Source: Pseudomonadota bacterium
GTDB taxonomy: Bacteria; Pseudomonadota; Alphaproteobacteria; Caulobacterales; Caulobacteraceae
DNA length: 64,000 bases
Assembly (NCBI GenBank): GCA_021808285.1
Contig: JAKBBV010000007.1
Span: forward strand, 20,089 to 84,088
Direction: 5' to 3'
The first letter of the stretch is position 1. The number at the start of each line of letters is the position of its first letter. Below the pieces are notes generated by a model that saw only the letters and a program-made list of their open reading frames with translations, had not been told where the DNA came from and ran no database searches. Both the position numbers and the translations under genes were made by a program. Positions 17,172-25,140 of this stretch are shown piece by piece.

Positions 17172-17244
17172 GCATCCGTGGCCAAACCTGGGCCGCCGCC
17201 CAATTCGTCGCCATTTCAAGTCCCGAGCGGAGCCTCTGTTTCCT

Positions 17245-20200
17245 GTGCCTTCCCCATCTCGTCCTGTCCTGTCTCTTCATGCCGCGCGCGCGGCCATCCC
17301 GGCGCTCTACCGGCGCCACGAGCACGCCGCCCTGGAGCCCCTGGCGCAGACGGCGCGGCTGAGCCCTGCCGAGCGCGCTCGGGTTCTCACCCGGGCTCGG
17401 AGTCTGCTGGAGCGGCTGCGCGCGCCCGGCAAGGCGGGATGGATCGACTCCTTCCTGAGCCAATACAGTCTCTCCAGCGAGGAGGGGGCGGCGCTCCTGG
17501 GCCTTGCGGAGGCCTATCTGCGGGTGCCTGACGCGGCCACGGCCGACGCCCTGATCCGCGACAAGCTGGGCCGCGGCGACTGGCGTTCAGGTCTCGGCGA
17601 CGCCGACAATGTGGTCGTCAAGAGCGCCACCCTGGGCCTGCTCATCGCCCAGTCCCTGTCCCAGGCTCCGTCGGGCACGCTCAAGGGGCTGGTGGCGCGC
17701 ATGGGCGAGCCGGCGATCCGGGTCGCTGTCGGCGCCGCCATGCAGCGCATGGGCGAGGCTTTTGTGCTTGGCCGCGATATTGCCGAAGCGCTCAAGCGCG
17801 CGGACCGGGGCGCCAACCGCGCCTTCCGCTACTCTTTCGATATGCTGGGCGAGGGCGCGCGCACCGCCGCCGACGCTGAGGCCTATCAGGGGGCCTATCT
17901 GGCGGCCGTCAAGGCCCTCGGTCGGTCCGCTTCGAGCGATGACATTTTCGGCCGAGACAGCGTGTCGGTGAAGCTGTCGGCTCTGCATCCGCGCTACGAG
18001 CCCTTCCATGCCGACCGGGCGGTCAAGGAGCTCTCAGGCCGGCTTATCGAACTGGCGCGGCTGGCCAAGGATCTGGGCGTGGGGCTGACCGTGGACGCCG
18101 AGGAGAGCGAGCGACTCGAGATGTCGCTATCGATCCTGGAGAATGCGGCGCGCGATACGTCGCTCAGGGGGTGGGATGGGCTGGGTATGGCCGTCCAGGC
18201 CTATCAGCGGCGAGCGCCCGCAGTGATCGATTGGGCGGGAGCTCTGGCCCGGGAAACCGCCCGACGTCTGATGGTGCGCCTGGTCAAAGGCGCCTACTGG
18301 GACAGCGAGATCAAGCGCGCCCAGGAGCGAGGCCTGGACGACTATCCTGTTTTCACCCGCAAGACCGGCACCGATGTCAGCTATCTGGCCTGCGCCCGGG
18401 CCATGCTGGCGGATGAGGCTCTCTATCCCGCCTTCGCGACGCACAACGCCCTGACCGTCGCCACGGTGCTGGAATGGGCCGGGAACCGGTCTGACTTCGA
18501 GTTCCAGCGGCTGCACGGCATGGGTGAGGGGCTCTATGAGGGGCTGATGAGCGAGCGCGCTCTCGCCGTGCGCGTCTATGCCCCGGTGGGCGGATATCGG
18601 GACCTCCTGGCCTATCTGGTGCGTCGCCTGCTTGAGAACGGGGCCAATACCAGCTTCGTGCATCAGATCGCCGACCGGGATGTCAGCGCGGAGGTCCTGC
18701 TGGCTGACCCGGTGGAGCGGGCCCTGGCGGCGGGACTGACGCCGCACCCCGCCATTCCCTCACCGCTTGAGCTCTATGGCCCCTCACGCCGAAATTCCGC
18801 AGGCCTCGATCTTTCGGAGTCTACCGTGACGGCGCCGCTGCTGCGGGACATGGCCGACGCCCTGACCGAACCGGCGCGGGCCGGGCCGATCATCGGCGGA
18901 CGGGAGGGCTCCGAAGGCGGTCACGCTGTCGCCAACCCCGCCGGCGGCGCATCGCCCGGTCAGGTCGCGCACGCGACTCGAACCGATCTCGACCAGGCCC
19001 TGGAGCTTGGCCAAGAGGCCCAGCCCGTCTGGAATGCCCGCGGCGCCTTGGAGCGTGCGGAAATTCTCGACCGTCTGGCGGAACTTCTTGAGCGCGACCG
19101 GGCGACGCTCATGGCCCTGCTGACGGCAGAGGCAGGCAAAACGGTGGGCGATGCCCTCAGCGAGGTGCGGGAGGCGGTGGACTTCTGTCGCTACTACGCG
19201 TGCCAGGCGCGTCAGTTCGCAGAGCCCCAGACCCTTTCAGGCCCCACGGGCGAACTGAACCAGTTGGCGCTGGCCGGTCGCGGCGTGTTCGTCTGCATCA
19301 GTCCGTGGAATTTTCCCCTGGCCATTTTCCTTGGCCAGGTCGCCGCCGCTCTCGTCATGGGCAATGCCGTGATCGCCAAGCCGGCGCCGCAGACGCCCCT
19401 GGTCGCCGCCGCCGCCGTGCGTCTCGCCCATCAAGCCGGTGTCCCTGGGGACGTTCTGCACCTTCTGCCGGGCGACGCGACGCTGGGCGCGGCGCTGGTG
19501 GCCGATAGCCGCGTGGCTGGCGTCGCCTTCACCGGCTCCACGGCTGCGGCGAAGCGGATCGCCCGAAGCCTGGTGGAGGATGAGTCGCGTCCGATCGTCC
19601 CACTGATCGCGGAGACCGGAGGCATCAACGCGATGCTGGTGGATTCCACCGCACTGCCGGAACAGGTGGTGGCGGATGTCGTCGTCTCCGCCTTCGGGTC
19701 TGCGGGGCAGCGCTGCTCAGCCCTGCGCCTCCTGTGCCTCCACGAGGATATCGCCCCGCGCGTGATCGAAATGCTGAAGGGCGCCATGGCCGAGCTGGTG
19801 GTTGGCGACCCCGCCCGCACGGAGACCGACGTCGGACCCGTGATCGACGCCGAGGCCCGCGCCCGGATCGAGGCCCATCTGGCCCGTTGGCGCGACCGCG
19901 TCCTCTATGCCTGCGACGCCCCCGTGGAGGGGACCTTCGTCGCCCCAACCCTCGTCCGGGTCAATGCCGTGGAGGATGTGGATCGGGAGGTGTTTGGCCC
20001 GGTGCTACACGTGGCGACCTTCCCGTCGGAGGGGCTGGAGGCGACCCTGCAACGGGTGATGAAGACCGGGTACGGGCTTACCCTGGGGGTACACTCGCGC
20101 ATCGCGGCCGTGGCCCAGGCGGTTCGCGCCCAGGCCAAGGTCGGCAACCTCTATGTCAATCGCACCATGATCGGCGCTGTGGTCGGGGTGCAGCCCTTCG

Positions 20201-20337
20201 GAGGGGAGGGCCTCTCCGGCACCGGTCCCAAGGCCGGCGGGCCGCACTATCTGCCCCGCTTCGCCGTGGAGAGAACCTTCACTTGGGACACCACCTCGGC
20301 CGGGGGCAACGCCAGCCTGCTGGGCATGGAGGATTGA
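17245..20337 (+). CDS. putA: Bifunctional proline dehydrogenase / glutamate-semialdehyde dehydrogenase
   Basis: PutA oxidises proline to glutamate in two steps, passing electrons from FAD to the quinone pool and to NAD. The proline dehydrogenase barrel shows TVDAEESERLEMSL, MVRLVKGAYWDSEIKRAQ at about 340-357, and RVYAPVGGYRDLLAYLVRRLLENGANTSF. The aldehyde dehydrogenase half has ISPWNFPLAIF, AFTGSTAAAKRI and the catalytic Cys824 in GQRCSALR. The 1030-residue length means that the N-terminal ribbon-helix-helix DNA-binding domain of long PutA is absent. The start is GTG 17245. Confidence 0.95.
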   Translation: MPSPSRPVLSLHAARAAIPALYRRHEHAALEPLAQTARLSPAERARVLTRARSLLERLRAPGKAGWIDSFLSQYSLSSEEGAALLGLAEAYLRVPDAATADALIRDKLGRGDWRSGLGDADNVVVKSATLGLLIAQSLSQAPSGTLKGLVARMGEPAIRVAVGAAMQRMGEAFVLGRDIAEALKRADRGANRAFRYSFDMLGEGARTAADAEAYQGAYLAAVKALGRSASSDDIFGRDSVSVKLSALHPRYEPFHADRAVKELSGRLIELARLAKDLGVGLTVDAEESERLEMSLSILENAARDTSLRGWDGLGMAVQAYQRRAPAVIDWAGALARETARRLMVRLVKGAYWDSEIKRAQERGLDDYPVFTRKTGTDVSYLACARAMLADEALYPAFATHNALTVATVLEWAGNRSDFEFQRLHGMGEGLYEGLMSERALAVRVYAPVGGYRDLLAYLVRRLLENGANTSFVHQIADRDVSAEVLLADPVERALAAGLTPHPAIPSPLELYGPSRRNSAGLDLSESTVTAPLLRDMADALTEPARAGPIIGGREGSEGGHAVANPAGGASPGQVAHATRTDLDQALELGQEAQPVWNARGALERAEILDRLAELLERDRATLMALLTAEAGKTVGDALSEVREAVDFCRYYACQARQFAEPQTLSGPTGELNQLALAGRGVFVCISPWNFPLAIFLGQVAAALVMGNAVIAKPAPQTPLVAAAAVRLAHQAGVPGDVLHLLPGDATLGAALVADSRVAGVAFTGSTAAAKRIARSLVEDESRPIVPLIAETGGINAMLVDSTALPEQVVADVVVSAFGSAGQRCSALRLLCLHEDIAPRVIEMLKGAMAELVVGDPARTETDVGPVIDAEARARIEAHLARWRDRVLYACDAPVEGTFVAPTLVRVNAVEDVDREVFGPVLHVATFPSEGLEATLQRVMKTGYGLTLGVHSRIAAVAQAVRAQAKVGNLYVNRTMIGAVVGVQPFGGEGLSGTGPKAGGPHYLPRFAVERTFTWDTTSAGGNASLLGMED

Positions 20338-20351
20338 GAGGCGCTTTGTCA

Positions 20352-20426
20352 GCCCCCAGCACTCTGGCCCCCAGCACTCTGGCCCCCAGCACTCAGGCCC
20401 CCAGCACTCAGGCCCCCAGCATTCAG
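20352..20426. repeat. Tandem repeat, five 15-bp units
   Basis: Five copies of GCCCCCAGCACTCAG or close variants run head to tail between putA and the convergent epimerase gene. Units 1-2 end CTG where 3-5 end CAG, and unit 5 has ATT for ACT. The array overlaps the last codons and stop of the epimerase gene. The 15-bp period keeps reading frame, so length changes would not disturb frames running through it. Confidence 0.9.
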
Positions 20427-21376
20427 GCCGCTGCCGCCAGTAAGGGGCGGGCGAAGGACCGGGCGGCGAGGGGGATCCCGATCTCGAACGGCGTGGGATC
20501 GTCCCAGAAGGCCTTCGCCCACTTGCTCCAGTCCACCCGATAGGGCCGGTCGAAGGTGAAGGCCATGTCGGCCACCTCGGCCAAAGAGGGCACAGCCAGG
20601 CCCAGGGCCGGAAGGGTCCAGATCGGAAGCGATTGCAGGCGCGCCGGGCGACCCAGGGCGGCGGCGGCCAGGGCCACCAGTTCGCGCGGAGTGCGGGTCG
20701 GGGCGCACGGCGCGTTCCAGACCTGATTGAAGGCGCTGTCCTCGGCGTCCAGCAAGGTCACCGCGGCGCGCCCGATGTCGGGCACAAAGGCGAAGTCGTG
20801 CGGGAGGTCGGCCCTGGGAACCATCAGGGCCGGCTTGCCCTGGGCCAGGGCTCCCAGCGCCGTGTCTCCCAGGTGGGAGTTACCGACGCCAGGGCCGTAG
20901 AAATCAGGCGGACGGATCGCGGCCACACGCACGCGGCCCGCCTCGGCGGCGGCGCGCCACAGGCGGGTGACCTCGGCCCGGATGGCCGGTTTTGCGCCTC
21001 GGTCGGTGAGCGGCATGTCCTCGGTCAGAGGCGCGGTCTGGGGCCCCAGCATGTAGAGATTGTCGATGAAGACCAGGCGCGCGCCATGAGCTTCGCAGGC
21101 CGAAAGGACATGACTCATCAGGGGCGGCCAGACGCGCCGCCAGACCTTGGCGTCGTAGGCGAGGCCGATGGCCATCACAACCTGACGGGCGCCGCGGATC
21201 GCGGCGTCGAGGGAAGCGGAGTCGAGGCCGTCGCAGGCGATGAACTGTGCGCCAGGAGGCAGGTCTGCGGGACGCGACCTCTGGGCCACACGAACGGCGT
21301 CGCCGCGGGCGAGCAGCCGCTCCACCACGTTCCGGCCCGTGGCGCCGTAGCCGAGAATAACTGTGAGATTGTCCAT
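20423..21376 (-). CDS. NAD(P)-dependent epimerase/dehydratase-like protein
   Basis: The protein is an extended short-chain dehydrogenase-like Rossmann protein. VILGYGATGRNVVERLLARGD is the dinucleotide-binding motif near the N-terminus. A weak active-site region (LVFIDNLYMLGP) contains a Tyr but not the full YxxxK pattern. RPPDFYGPGVGNSHLGD and FVPDIGRAAVTLLDAEDSAFNQVWNAP follow in family order. AGGAG lies 7 bases before ATG 21376. The divergent LysR gene suggests it is a LysR target. The stop lies inside the 15-bp tandem repeat. The substrate is unknown. Confidence 0.85.
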   Translation of the reverse strand: MDNLTVILGYGATGRNVVERLLARGDAVRVAQRSRPADLPPGAQFIACDGLDSASLDAAIRGARQVVMAIGLAYDAKVWRRVWPPLMSHVLSACEAHGARLVFIDNLYMLGPQTAPLTEDMPLTDRGAKPAIRAEVTRLWRAAAEAGRVRVAAIRPPDFYGPGVGNSHLGDTALGALAQGKPALMVPRADLPHDFAFVPDIGRAAVTLLDAEDSAFNQVWNAPCAPTRTPRELVALAAAALGRPARLQSLPIWTLPALGLAVPSLAEVADMAFTFDRPYRVDWSKWAKAFWDDPTPFEIGIPLAARSFARPLLAAAA

Positions 21377-21420
21377 GACGGGGCTCCTTTCGGGGCCGCC
21401 AGACTGGCGCGGACCCTATC

Positions 21421-21435
21421 ATTCGTAAAATGAAT
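21421..21435. promoter_or_regulatory. Possible LysR-type operator
   Basis: ATTC-N7-GAAT (ATTCGTAAAATGAAT) is an AT-rich inverted repeat in the 75-base gap between the divergent epimerase and LysR genes, a usual location for a LysR binding site. The surrounding bases are GC-rich, so it stands out. Confidence 0.4.
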
Positions 21436-21451
21436 ATGAGATATCAAAAGC

Positions 21452-22378
21452 ATGCAGAAACCGCATATAAGTGGCTTGGACCTGAAGCTCCTTCCTGCCC
21501 TGGAGGCCCTGCTGCGGCTGCGCAGCGTCAGCCGGGCGGGGGCGGAGTTGGGCTTGAGCCAGCCGGCCATGAGCCGGGCCCTGGCGCGCTTGCGCGACCT
21601 GCAGGGCGACCCCCTGATGGTGCGGGTCAAGGACGGCTATGCCCTCACCGCCCGGGCCCGCGCGCTTCAGCCTCGTCTGGACGAGGCCTTGGCGGCGCTG
21701 GACGAAGTGTTCCGTCCCGACCGGCGCGACCTGGCCCAGGAGAGGCGCACGGTGCGGCTGGCGGCGGCAGACGTGCAGAGCGTGCTCCTGGCGCCGGCCG
21801 TGATCGCACGCCTGGCGCGCGAGGCGCCGGGGGTGGAACTGCGCGTGGAGGCCTATTCCGCCGCAACGATCGAGCGCACCTTGTCCGGTCGCGTCGACCT
21901 CGCCTTCGCCCAGACCGGAACGCCCTTGCCGCCGGGCGCGGCCAGCGAGACCATTGCGCGCGATCGCTTGGCCCTGGTCATGCGACGCGACCACCCGACG
22001 GCGGGCAAGGTATGGACTCTGGCTGATTACGGCCTCTGGCCGCAGGCGGCGGTGAGCCTGCTGGGCGATGGTCTGTCCGAGATCGATGCTCGACTGGCCG
22101 CCCACGGGGTGAGCCGGCGGCTGGCGCTCGTCACGCCCTATTTCTCAGCGGCCCTGGCGGCGACGGCGCGGAGCGATTGCGTGACCACGATCTCGGCGGC
22201 TTTCGCCCGGCGCTTCGCCGAACCCATGGGACTCATCCTGCGCGATCCGCCCTTCGCCGATATCACCTTCGGCGTGACCCTGGTCTGCGCCGAGCGCCTT
22301 TCGGCCGATCCCCTGGTCGGGTGGATCAAGCGTCTGTTCCGCCAGGCGGCGGCGGAGGCGGGGTTCGAGGCGGCCTGA
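21452..22378 (+). CDS. LysR-family transcriptional regulator
   Basis: The 308-residue regulator has an N-terminal winged helix-turn-helix: LDLKLLPALEALLRLRSVSRAGAELGLSQPAMSRALARLRDLQGDPLMVR is the canonical LysR pattern at about residues 9-58. The C-terminal substrate-binding domain follows, with VRLAAADVQSVLLAPAV and RVDLAFAQTGT. It is divergent from the epimerase gene across 75 bases, so it probably controls that gene and itself. No strong ribosome binding site is seen before ATG 21452. The effector is unknown. Confidence 0.92.
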   Translation: MQKPHISGLDLKLLPALEALLRLRSVSRAGAELGLSQPAMSRALARLRDLQGDPLMVRVKDGYALTARARALQPRLDEALAALDEVFRPDRRDLAQERRTVRLAAADVQSVLLAPAVIARLAREAPGVELRVEAYSAATIERTLSGRVDLAFAQTGTPLPPGAASETIARDRLALVMRRDHPTAGKVWTLADYGLWPQAAVSLLGDGLSEIDARLAAHGVSRRLALVTPYFSAALAATARSDCVTTISAAFARRFAEPMGLILRDPPFADITFGVTLVCAERLSADPLVGWIKRLFRQAAAEAGFEAA

Positions 22379-22397
22379 GGCGCTGGGCGGCGCGCGT

Positions 22398-22904
22398 TCA
22401 GGACCCGTAGAAGGCCGGCGCATAGATGGTTTCGCCGCGTGGGGCTGGGCCGGTGAAGACGAGGCGCTGAAACGGTCCTGGCGCCATGTCGGCGAAGGTC
22501 AGGGCCGGATCGCTCTCGAAGCCGAAGCGGCCATAATAGGCCGGGTCGCCCAGGACGACGCAACCCGATGCGCCGGTCCCGCGCAGTCGCGTCAGGCCGG
22601 TCTCAACCAGTCGCGCCCCGATGCCCCGCCGGCGCCATGGCTCAAGGACCGCGACGGGGCCGAGGCCGAACCAGTCGCGCGCGCCATCGGACAGGGTGAC
22701 AGGGGAGAAGGCGGCACAACCGACCCGGCGTGTCCCGACCTGGGCGACCAGGCAGAGGGAGAGATGGCCGCTCTCGTGCAGGGCCGCGACAATCGCGCCT
22801 TCCGTCCCGTCACGGTGGTCCGCGGTGAGGAAGGCCTTGTCCACGAGGTGGGTGAGGAGGCGTCCCTCGCCTGGATCTTCGTCTCGGATCGTGATGACGG
22901 TCAT
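22398..22904 (-). CDS. GNAT N-acetyltransferase (YhbS-like)
   Basis: The 168-residue acetyltransferase has the GNAT core: VGCAAFSPVTL on the central strands, GLGPVAVLEPWRRRGIGARLVETGL as the acetyl-CoA pyrophosphate loop (R/Q-x-x-G-x-G/A), and VVLGDPAYYGRFGF, a hallmark of YhbS-type members. The acceptor substrate is unknown. The gene is convergent with the LysR gene and divergent from the GreA-like gene. There is no signal peptide or other domain. Confidence 0.88.
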   Translation of the reverse strand: MTVITIRDEDPGEGRLLTHLVDKAFLTADHRDGTEGAIVAALHESGHLSLCLVAQVGTRRVGCAAFSPVTLSDGARDWFGLGPVAVLEPWRRRGIGARLVETGLTRLRGTGASGCVVLGDPAYYGRFGFESDPALTFADMAPGPFQRLVFTGPAPRGETIYAPAFYGS

Positions 22905-22957
22905 GGGCGTCCGGGCCTGGATCAGACAGTCTTGGGCTGTCTCAGTGGCCCTGTCAT

Positions 22958-22972
22958 GCTCCTATATGGAGC
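22958..22972. promoter_or_regulatory. Palindrome upstream of the GreA-like gene
   Basis: GCTCC-TATAT-GGAGC is a perfect 15-base palindrome 36 bases before the GreA-like start, in the gap between divergent genes. A second hairpin, AGACAG-N7-CTGTCT, lies at 22924-22942. TATAT could belong to a -10 element or operator. This is a position-based guess. Confidence 0.25.
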
Positions 22973-23008
22973 CTCGCAGGAAGCCCGCGCGCGTCGAGGA
23001 GTTAAGTC

Positions 23009-23488
23009 ATGTCCGTCGCCTTCACCCGGGAAGAGGATCTCGAGGCCCGCGCCGCGGACCTGCCCGACCGCCCCATCTCGGCCCACCCCAACTTGGTTAC
23101 GGCAGAGGGCCTCGCCGCACTGGATGTGGCGCTCGCCGAGGCTCAACGCGCCTATGTCGCCGCCAAAGCGGCGGGGGATGTGAGCGTCGATCGCACCGCG
23201 CTCGCCCGCGCCACGCGCGAGTTGAGATACTGGTCCGCGCGCCGGGGAAGCGCCCAACTGACCCAGCCGGCGCTGCAGCCCGACTTCGTCCAGTTCGGCG
23301 CCGTGGTGCGGATCGCCCGTGAGGATGGGCGCGTGCAGACCTTCCGCATCGTCGGCGAGGACGAGGCCGACCCCGCCGCCGGACTCATTTCCTACGTTTC
23401 ACCCCTGGCCCAGGCGCTGCTCGGTAAAGCCATCGGCGAGACGGTTACAGTCGCCGGCAGCGAAGCTGAGGTGCTGGACGTGGCCTAG
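23009..23488 (+). CDS. GreA/GreB-family elongation factor-like protein
   Basis: Gre factors bind the RNA polymerase secondary channel and rescue backtracked complexes. The 159-residue protein has a helical N-terminal half (ALDVALAEAQRAYVAAKAAG...) and a C-terminal FKBP-like Gre domain: FGAVVRIAREDGRVQTFRIVGEDEADPAAGLISYVSPLAQALLGKAIGETVTV is close to the GreA pattern. The tip of the N-terminal coiled coil lacks an obvious acidic pair, so cleavage stimulation is uncertain. GAGGAG precedes the ATG. Its TAG stop is part of the CTAG bordering the IS element. Confidence 0.85.
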   Translation: MSVAFTREEDLEARAADLPDRPISAHPNLVTAEGLAALDVALAEAQRAYVAAKAAGDVSVDRTALARATRELRYWSARRGSAQLTQPALQPDFVQFGAVVRIAREDGRVQTFRIVGEDEADPAAGLISYVSPLAQALLGKAIGETVTVAGSEAEVLDVA

Positions 23489-23504
23489 CAGGCTGTTGAA
23501 ATTG

Positions 23505-23849
23505 TCATTCGTGGAGGGCGACGAAGCCTGAATCGTCGCTGTTGTGAATGAAGATGTGCCCAACGAGGCGGCCGGCGGTTCCGATGAAGGCCCATCCGCG
23601 GCCGCAGGCCTGGTCGGTGTCATTGTGGCCCTCCCAGGAGAACTCTGCACACGCCGCGCCGTCGCGCGCGCCGTATCTGACATCGAGCCATGCCTTGACC
23701 GCGCCGAAGGCGAAGCTGCCGTCGTGGTCGCCTTCGAAGATGATGTGCGCCGGTTCGATCAGGTCGATGTAGTCATTGTCCCACTGATCCATCTCCTCGA
23801 TCCGCCAGCGGCCCCTGAACGCCCTGGCCAGGGCCGAAGCGCGTCTCAC
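23505..23849 (-). CDS. IS passenger gene, conserved protein of unknown function
   Basis: GTG 23849 overlaps the transposase stop as GTGA, so translation is coupled. The 114-residue protein starts MRRASALARAFRGRWRIEEM and contains DQWDNDYIDLIEPAHIIFEG, FGAVKAWLDVRYGARDG, AEFSWEGHNDTDQACGRGWA and VGHIFIHNSDDSGFVA. From memory this matches a widespread small-protein family of unknown function (RWRIxEMDxWD ... FSWEGxDExD ... GRGWA ... DDSGFV), seen in many bacteria outside IS elements. It has no DNA-binding or transposition motif. It ends 16 bases inside the IS end. Confidence 0.75.
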   Translation of the reverse strand: MRRASALARAFRGRWRIEEMDQWDNDYIDLIEPAHIIFEGDHDGSFAFGAVKAWLDVRYGARDGAACAEFSWEGHNDTDQACGRGWAFIGTAGRLVGHIFIHNSDDSGFVALHE

Positions 23850-24946
23850 GCCGTTGCTCCGGCGAGGAGCTTGGGCAGGCGGACGAGGTTGTAGGCCGCC
23901 GCGGCGAAGGTGAAGGCCCATCCCACCCGGTCGCGACCTCGCAAGCGGGTCTTGCGCATGCCGGCCACGCTCTTGATCCATCCGAAACCCTCCTCGATGC
24001 GCTTGCGGAGGATCTGGCTGGCGGCGTAGCCGGCGTGGCGCGTGGTTCGCCCGTCGATGGCCGAGCGCCGGCCATTGGTGTTCTGGGCGACGTGCGGACG
24101 CACGTTCATCGAGCGCAGTTCATTGACGAAGTCCTCGGCGTCATAGGCCTTGTCGGCCCCCAGCGAGATCGCCCGCGGCCGATCGGCCCAGGCCTCGATC
24201 ATCGACAGGGCCGCGTTCCGCTCGCCATGGCCGTCGGCCAAGGTCAGGCGGGCGTCGACGATCAGGCAGGACCGGTTCTCCATCAGGGTGTGACCCATGA
24301 AGCAGAGCTTGGCCTCCATGCCGGAGCCCTTCCGGTAGAGCCTGGCCTCGGGATCGGTGGTGCTCTGGTGCGTCTCGTTGGACCGCTTCTGGCCCTTGAA
24401 GTCGACCTCGGCGTTGCGCCCGCCGCCGCCTGGCGGCGGTTCATTCCCATCGCCCGGCGCCTTGGGCTTGAAGCTCTTCATCGACGCCCAGGCCTCGATC
24501 AGCGTGCCATCGACACTGAAGTGGTCGGTCGACAACAACCGCTTCACCTTCGGCTGGGCCAGCACCGCCGAGAGGAACCGCGCGGCGATCTCACCCTCCA
24601 GCAGCCGGTCGCGGTTCTTCGAGAACGTCGAGTGGTCCCAGGTCGCATCGTCCACGCCCAGGCCCACGAACCAGCGGAACAACAGATCGAACTCCAGACG
24701 CTCCATCAACTGCCGCTCCGAGCGGATCGAATAGAACGCCTGCAGCAGCATCGCCCGCAACAGCATCTCCGGCGCGATCGAGGGCCGGCCCATCCCCGAG
24801 TAGAGACCCGCAAAGTCCTCGCTCAGCGACGCCAGCGCCGCGTCCACCAGGCGCCGGATGGCCCTCAGCGGATGGTTCGGCCGAACCCGCGCCTCGATGT
24901 CCACATACGAAAACAACGACCCCGAACGCTGATCCGAACCCCGCAT
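23846..24946 (-). CDS. IS5-family DDE transposase
   Basis: The 366-residue protein has the DUF772-type N-terminus (SLFSYVDIEARVRPNHPLRAIR, MLLRAMLLQAFYSIRSERQLMERL) and FVGLGVDDATWDHSTFSKNRDRL. The DDE core follows: the first Asp in STDHFSVDGTLIEAWAS, the second in ISLGADKAYDAEDFV and the Glu in LRKRIEEGFGWIKSVAGMRK. A Pro/Gly-rich insert (EPPPGGGG) interrupts the core. The frame is complete, so the element may be active. Confidence 0.9.
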   Translation of the reverse strand: MRGSDQRSGSLFSYVDIEARVRPNHPLRAIRRLVDAALASLSEDFAGLYSGMGRPSIAPEMLLRAMLLQAFYSIRSERQLMERLEFDLLFRWFVGLGVDDATWDHSTFSKNRDRLLEGEIAARFLSAVLAQPKVKRLLSTDHFSVDGTLIEAWASMKSFKPKAPGDGNEPPPGGGGRNAEVDFKGQKRSNETHQSTTDPEARLYRKGSGMEAKLCFMGHTLMENRSCLIVDARLTLADGHGERNAALSMIEAWADRPRAISLGADKAYDAEDFVNELRSMNVRPHVAQNTNGRRSAIDGRTTRHAGYAASQILRKRIEEGFGWIKSVAGMRKTRLRGRDRVGWAFTFAAAAYNLVRLPKLLAGATA

Positions 24947-25026
24947 CCGCCTCTCCCAACCACCTCAGGCAGGAGTGAATCATGCCGAATCCGGCCGCGC
25001 CACCGACTTCTTCAACAGCCTGCTAG

Positions 25027-25072
25027 AGCGCCGTCCGACCAGATGGAAACTGTCTGGGCGGTCAGACGGCGC
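25027..25072. repeat. Short palindromic repeat between two CTAG sites
   Basis: GCGCCGTCCGACC (25028-25040) pairs with GGTCAGACGGCGC (25060-25072), a 13-bp stem with one mismatch. The inner part AGATGGAAACTGTCT can extend the hairpin. It starts one base after the CTAG that ends the IS; the next CTAG is at 25087. It looks like an extragenic repeat or MITE-like remnant and has no coding potential. Confidence 0.6.
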
Positions 25073-25086
25073 GTAAACGACTGAAT

Positions 25087-25140
25087 CTAGAGCGAATGGC
25101 GATGTCCTCAGGGATTCCCTCAGCTCGAAATTCGCTCTAG
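25087..25140. repeat. 54-bp MITE-like element with 11-bp terminal inverted repeats
   Basis: CTAGAGCGAAT (25087-25097) and ATTCGCTCTAG (25130-25140) are perfect inverted copies, each including the bordering CTAG. A second, imperfect inner hairpin (CTCAGGGA and TCCCTCAG) fills most of the middle. The size and ends suit a non-autonomous element mobilised by a CTAG-targeting transposase, but this is inference. Confidence 0.6.

Larger units (their letters stand above)
23489..25022 (-). mobile_element. IS5-type insertion sequence with a passenger gene
   Basis: Both ends read CAGGCTGTTGAA inward, a perfect 12-bp terminal inverted repeat. Both are flanked by CTAG (23485-23488 and 25023-25026), matching a 4-bp IS5-type target duplication. 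The element is 1,534 bp and carries a 366-codon transposase plus an overlapping 114-codon passenger gene. It sits exactly at the stop codon of the GreA-like gene. Confidence 0.9.

Noticed and set aside
20352..20426. Repeat array as a possible CRISPR
   Set aside because: The units are 15 bp and directly adjacent with no spacers, and no cas genes are present.
24035..25084. 349-codon plus-strand frame antisense to the IS transposase
   Set aside because: It is a compositional shadow of the DDE transposase and crosses the IS end into repeats.
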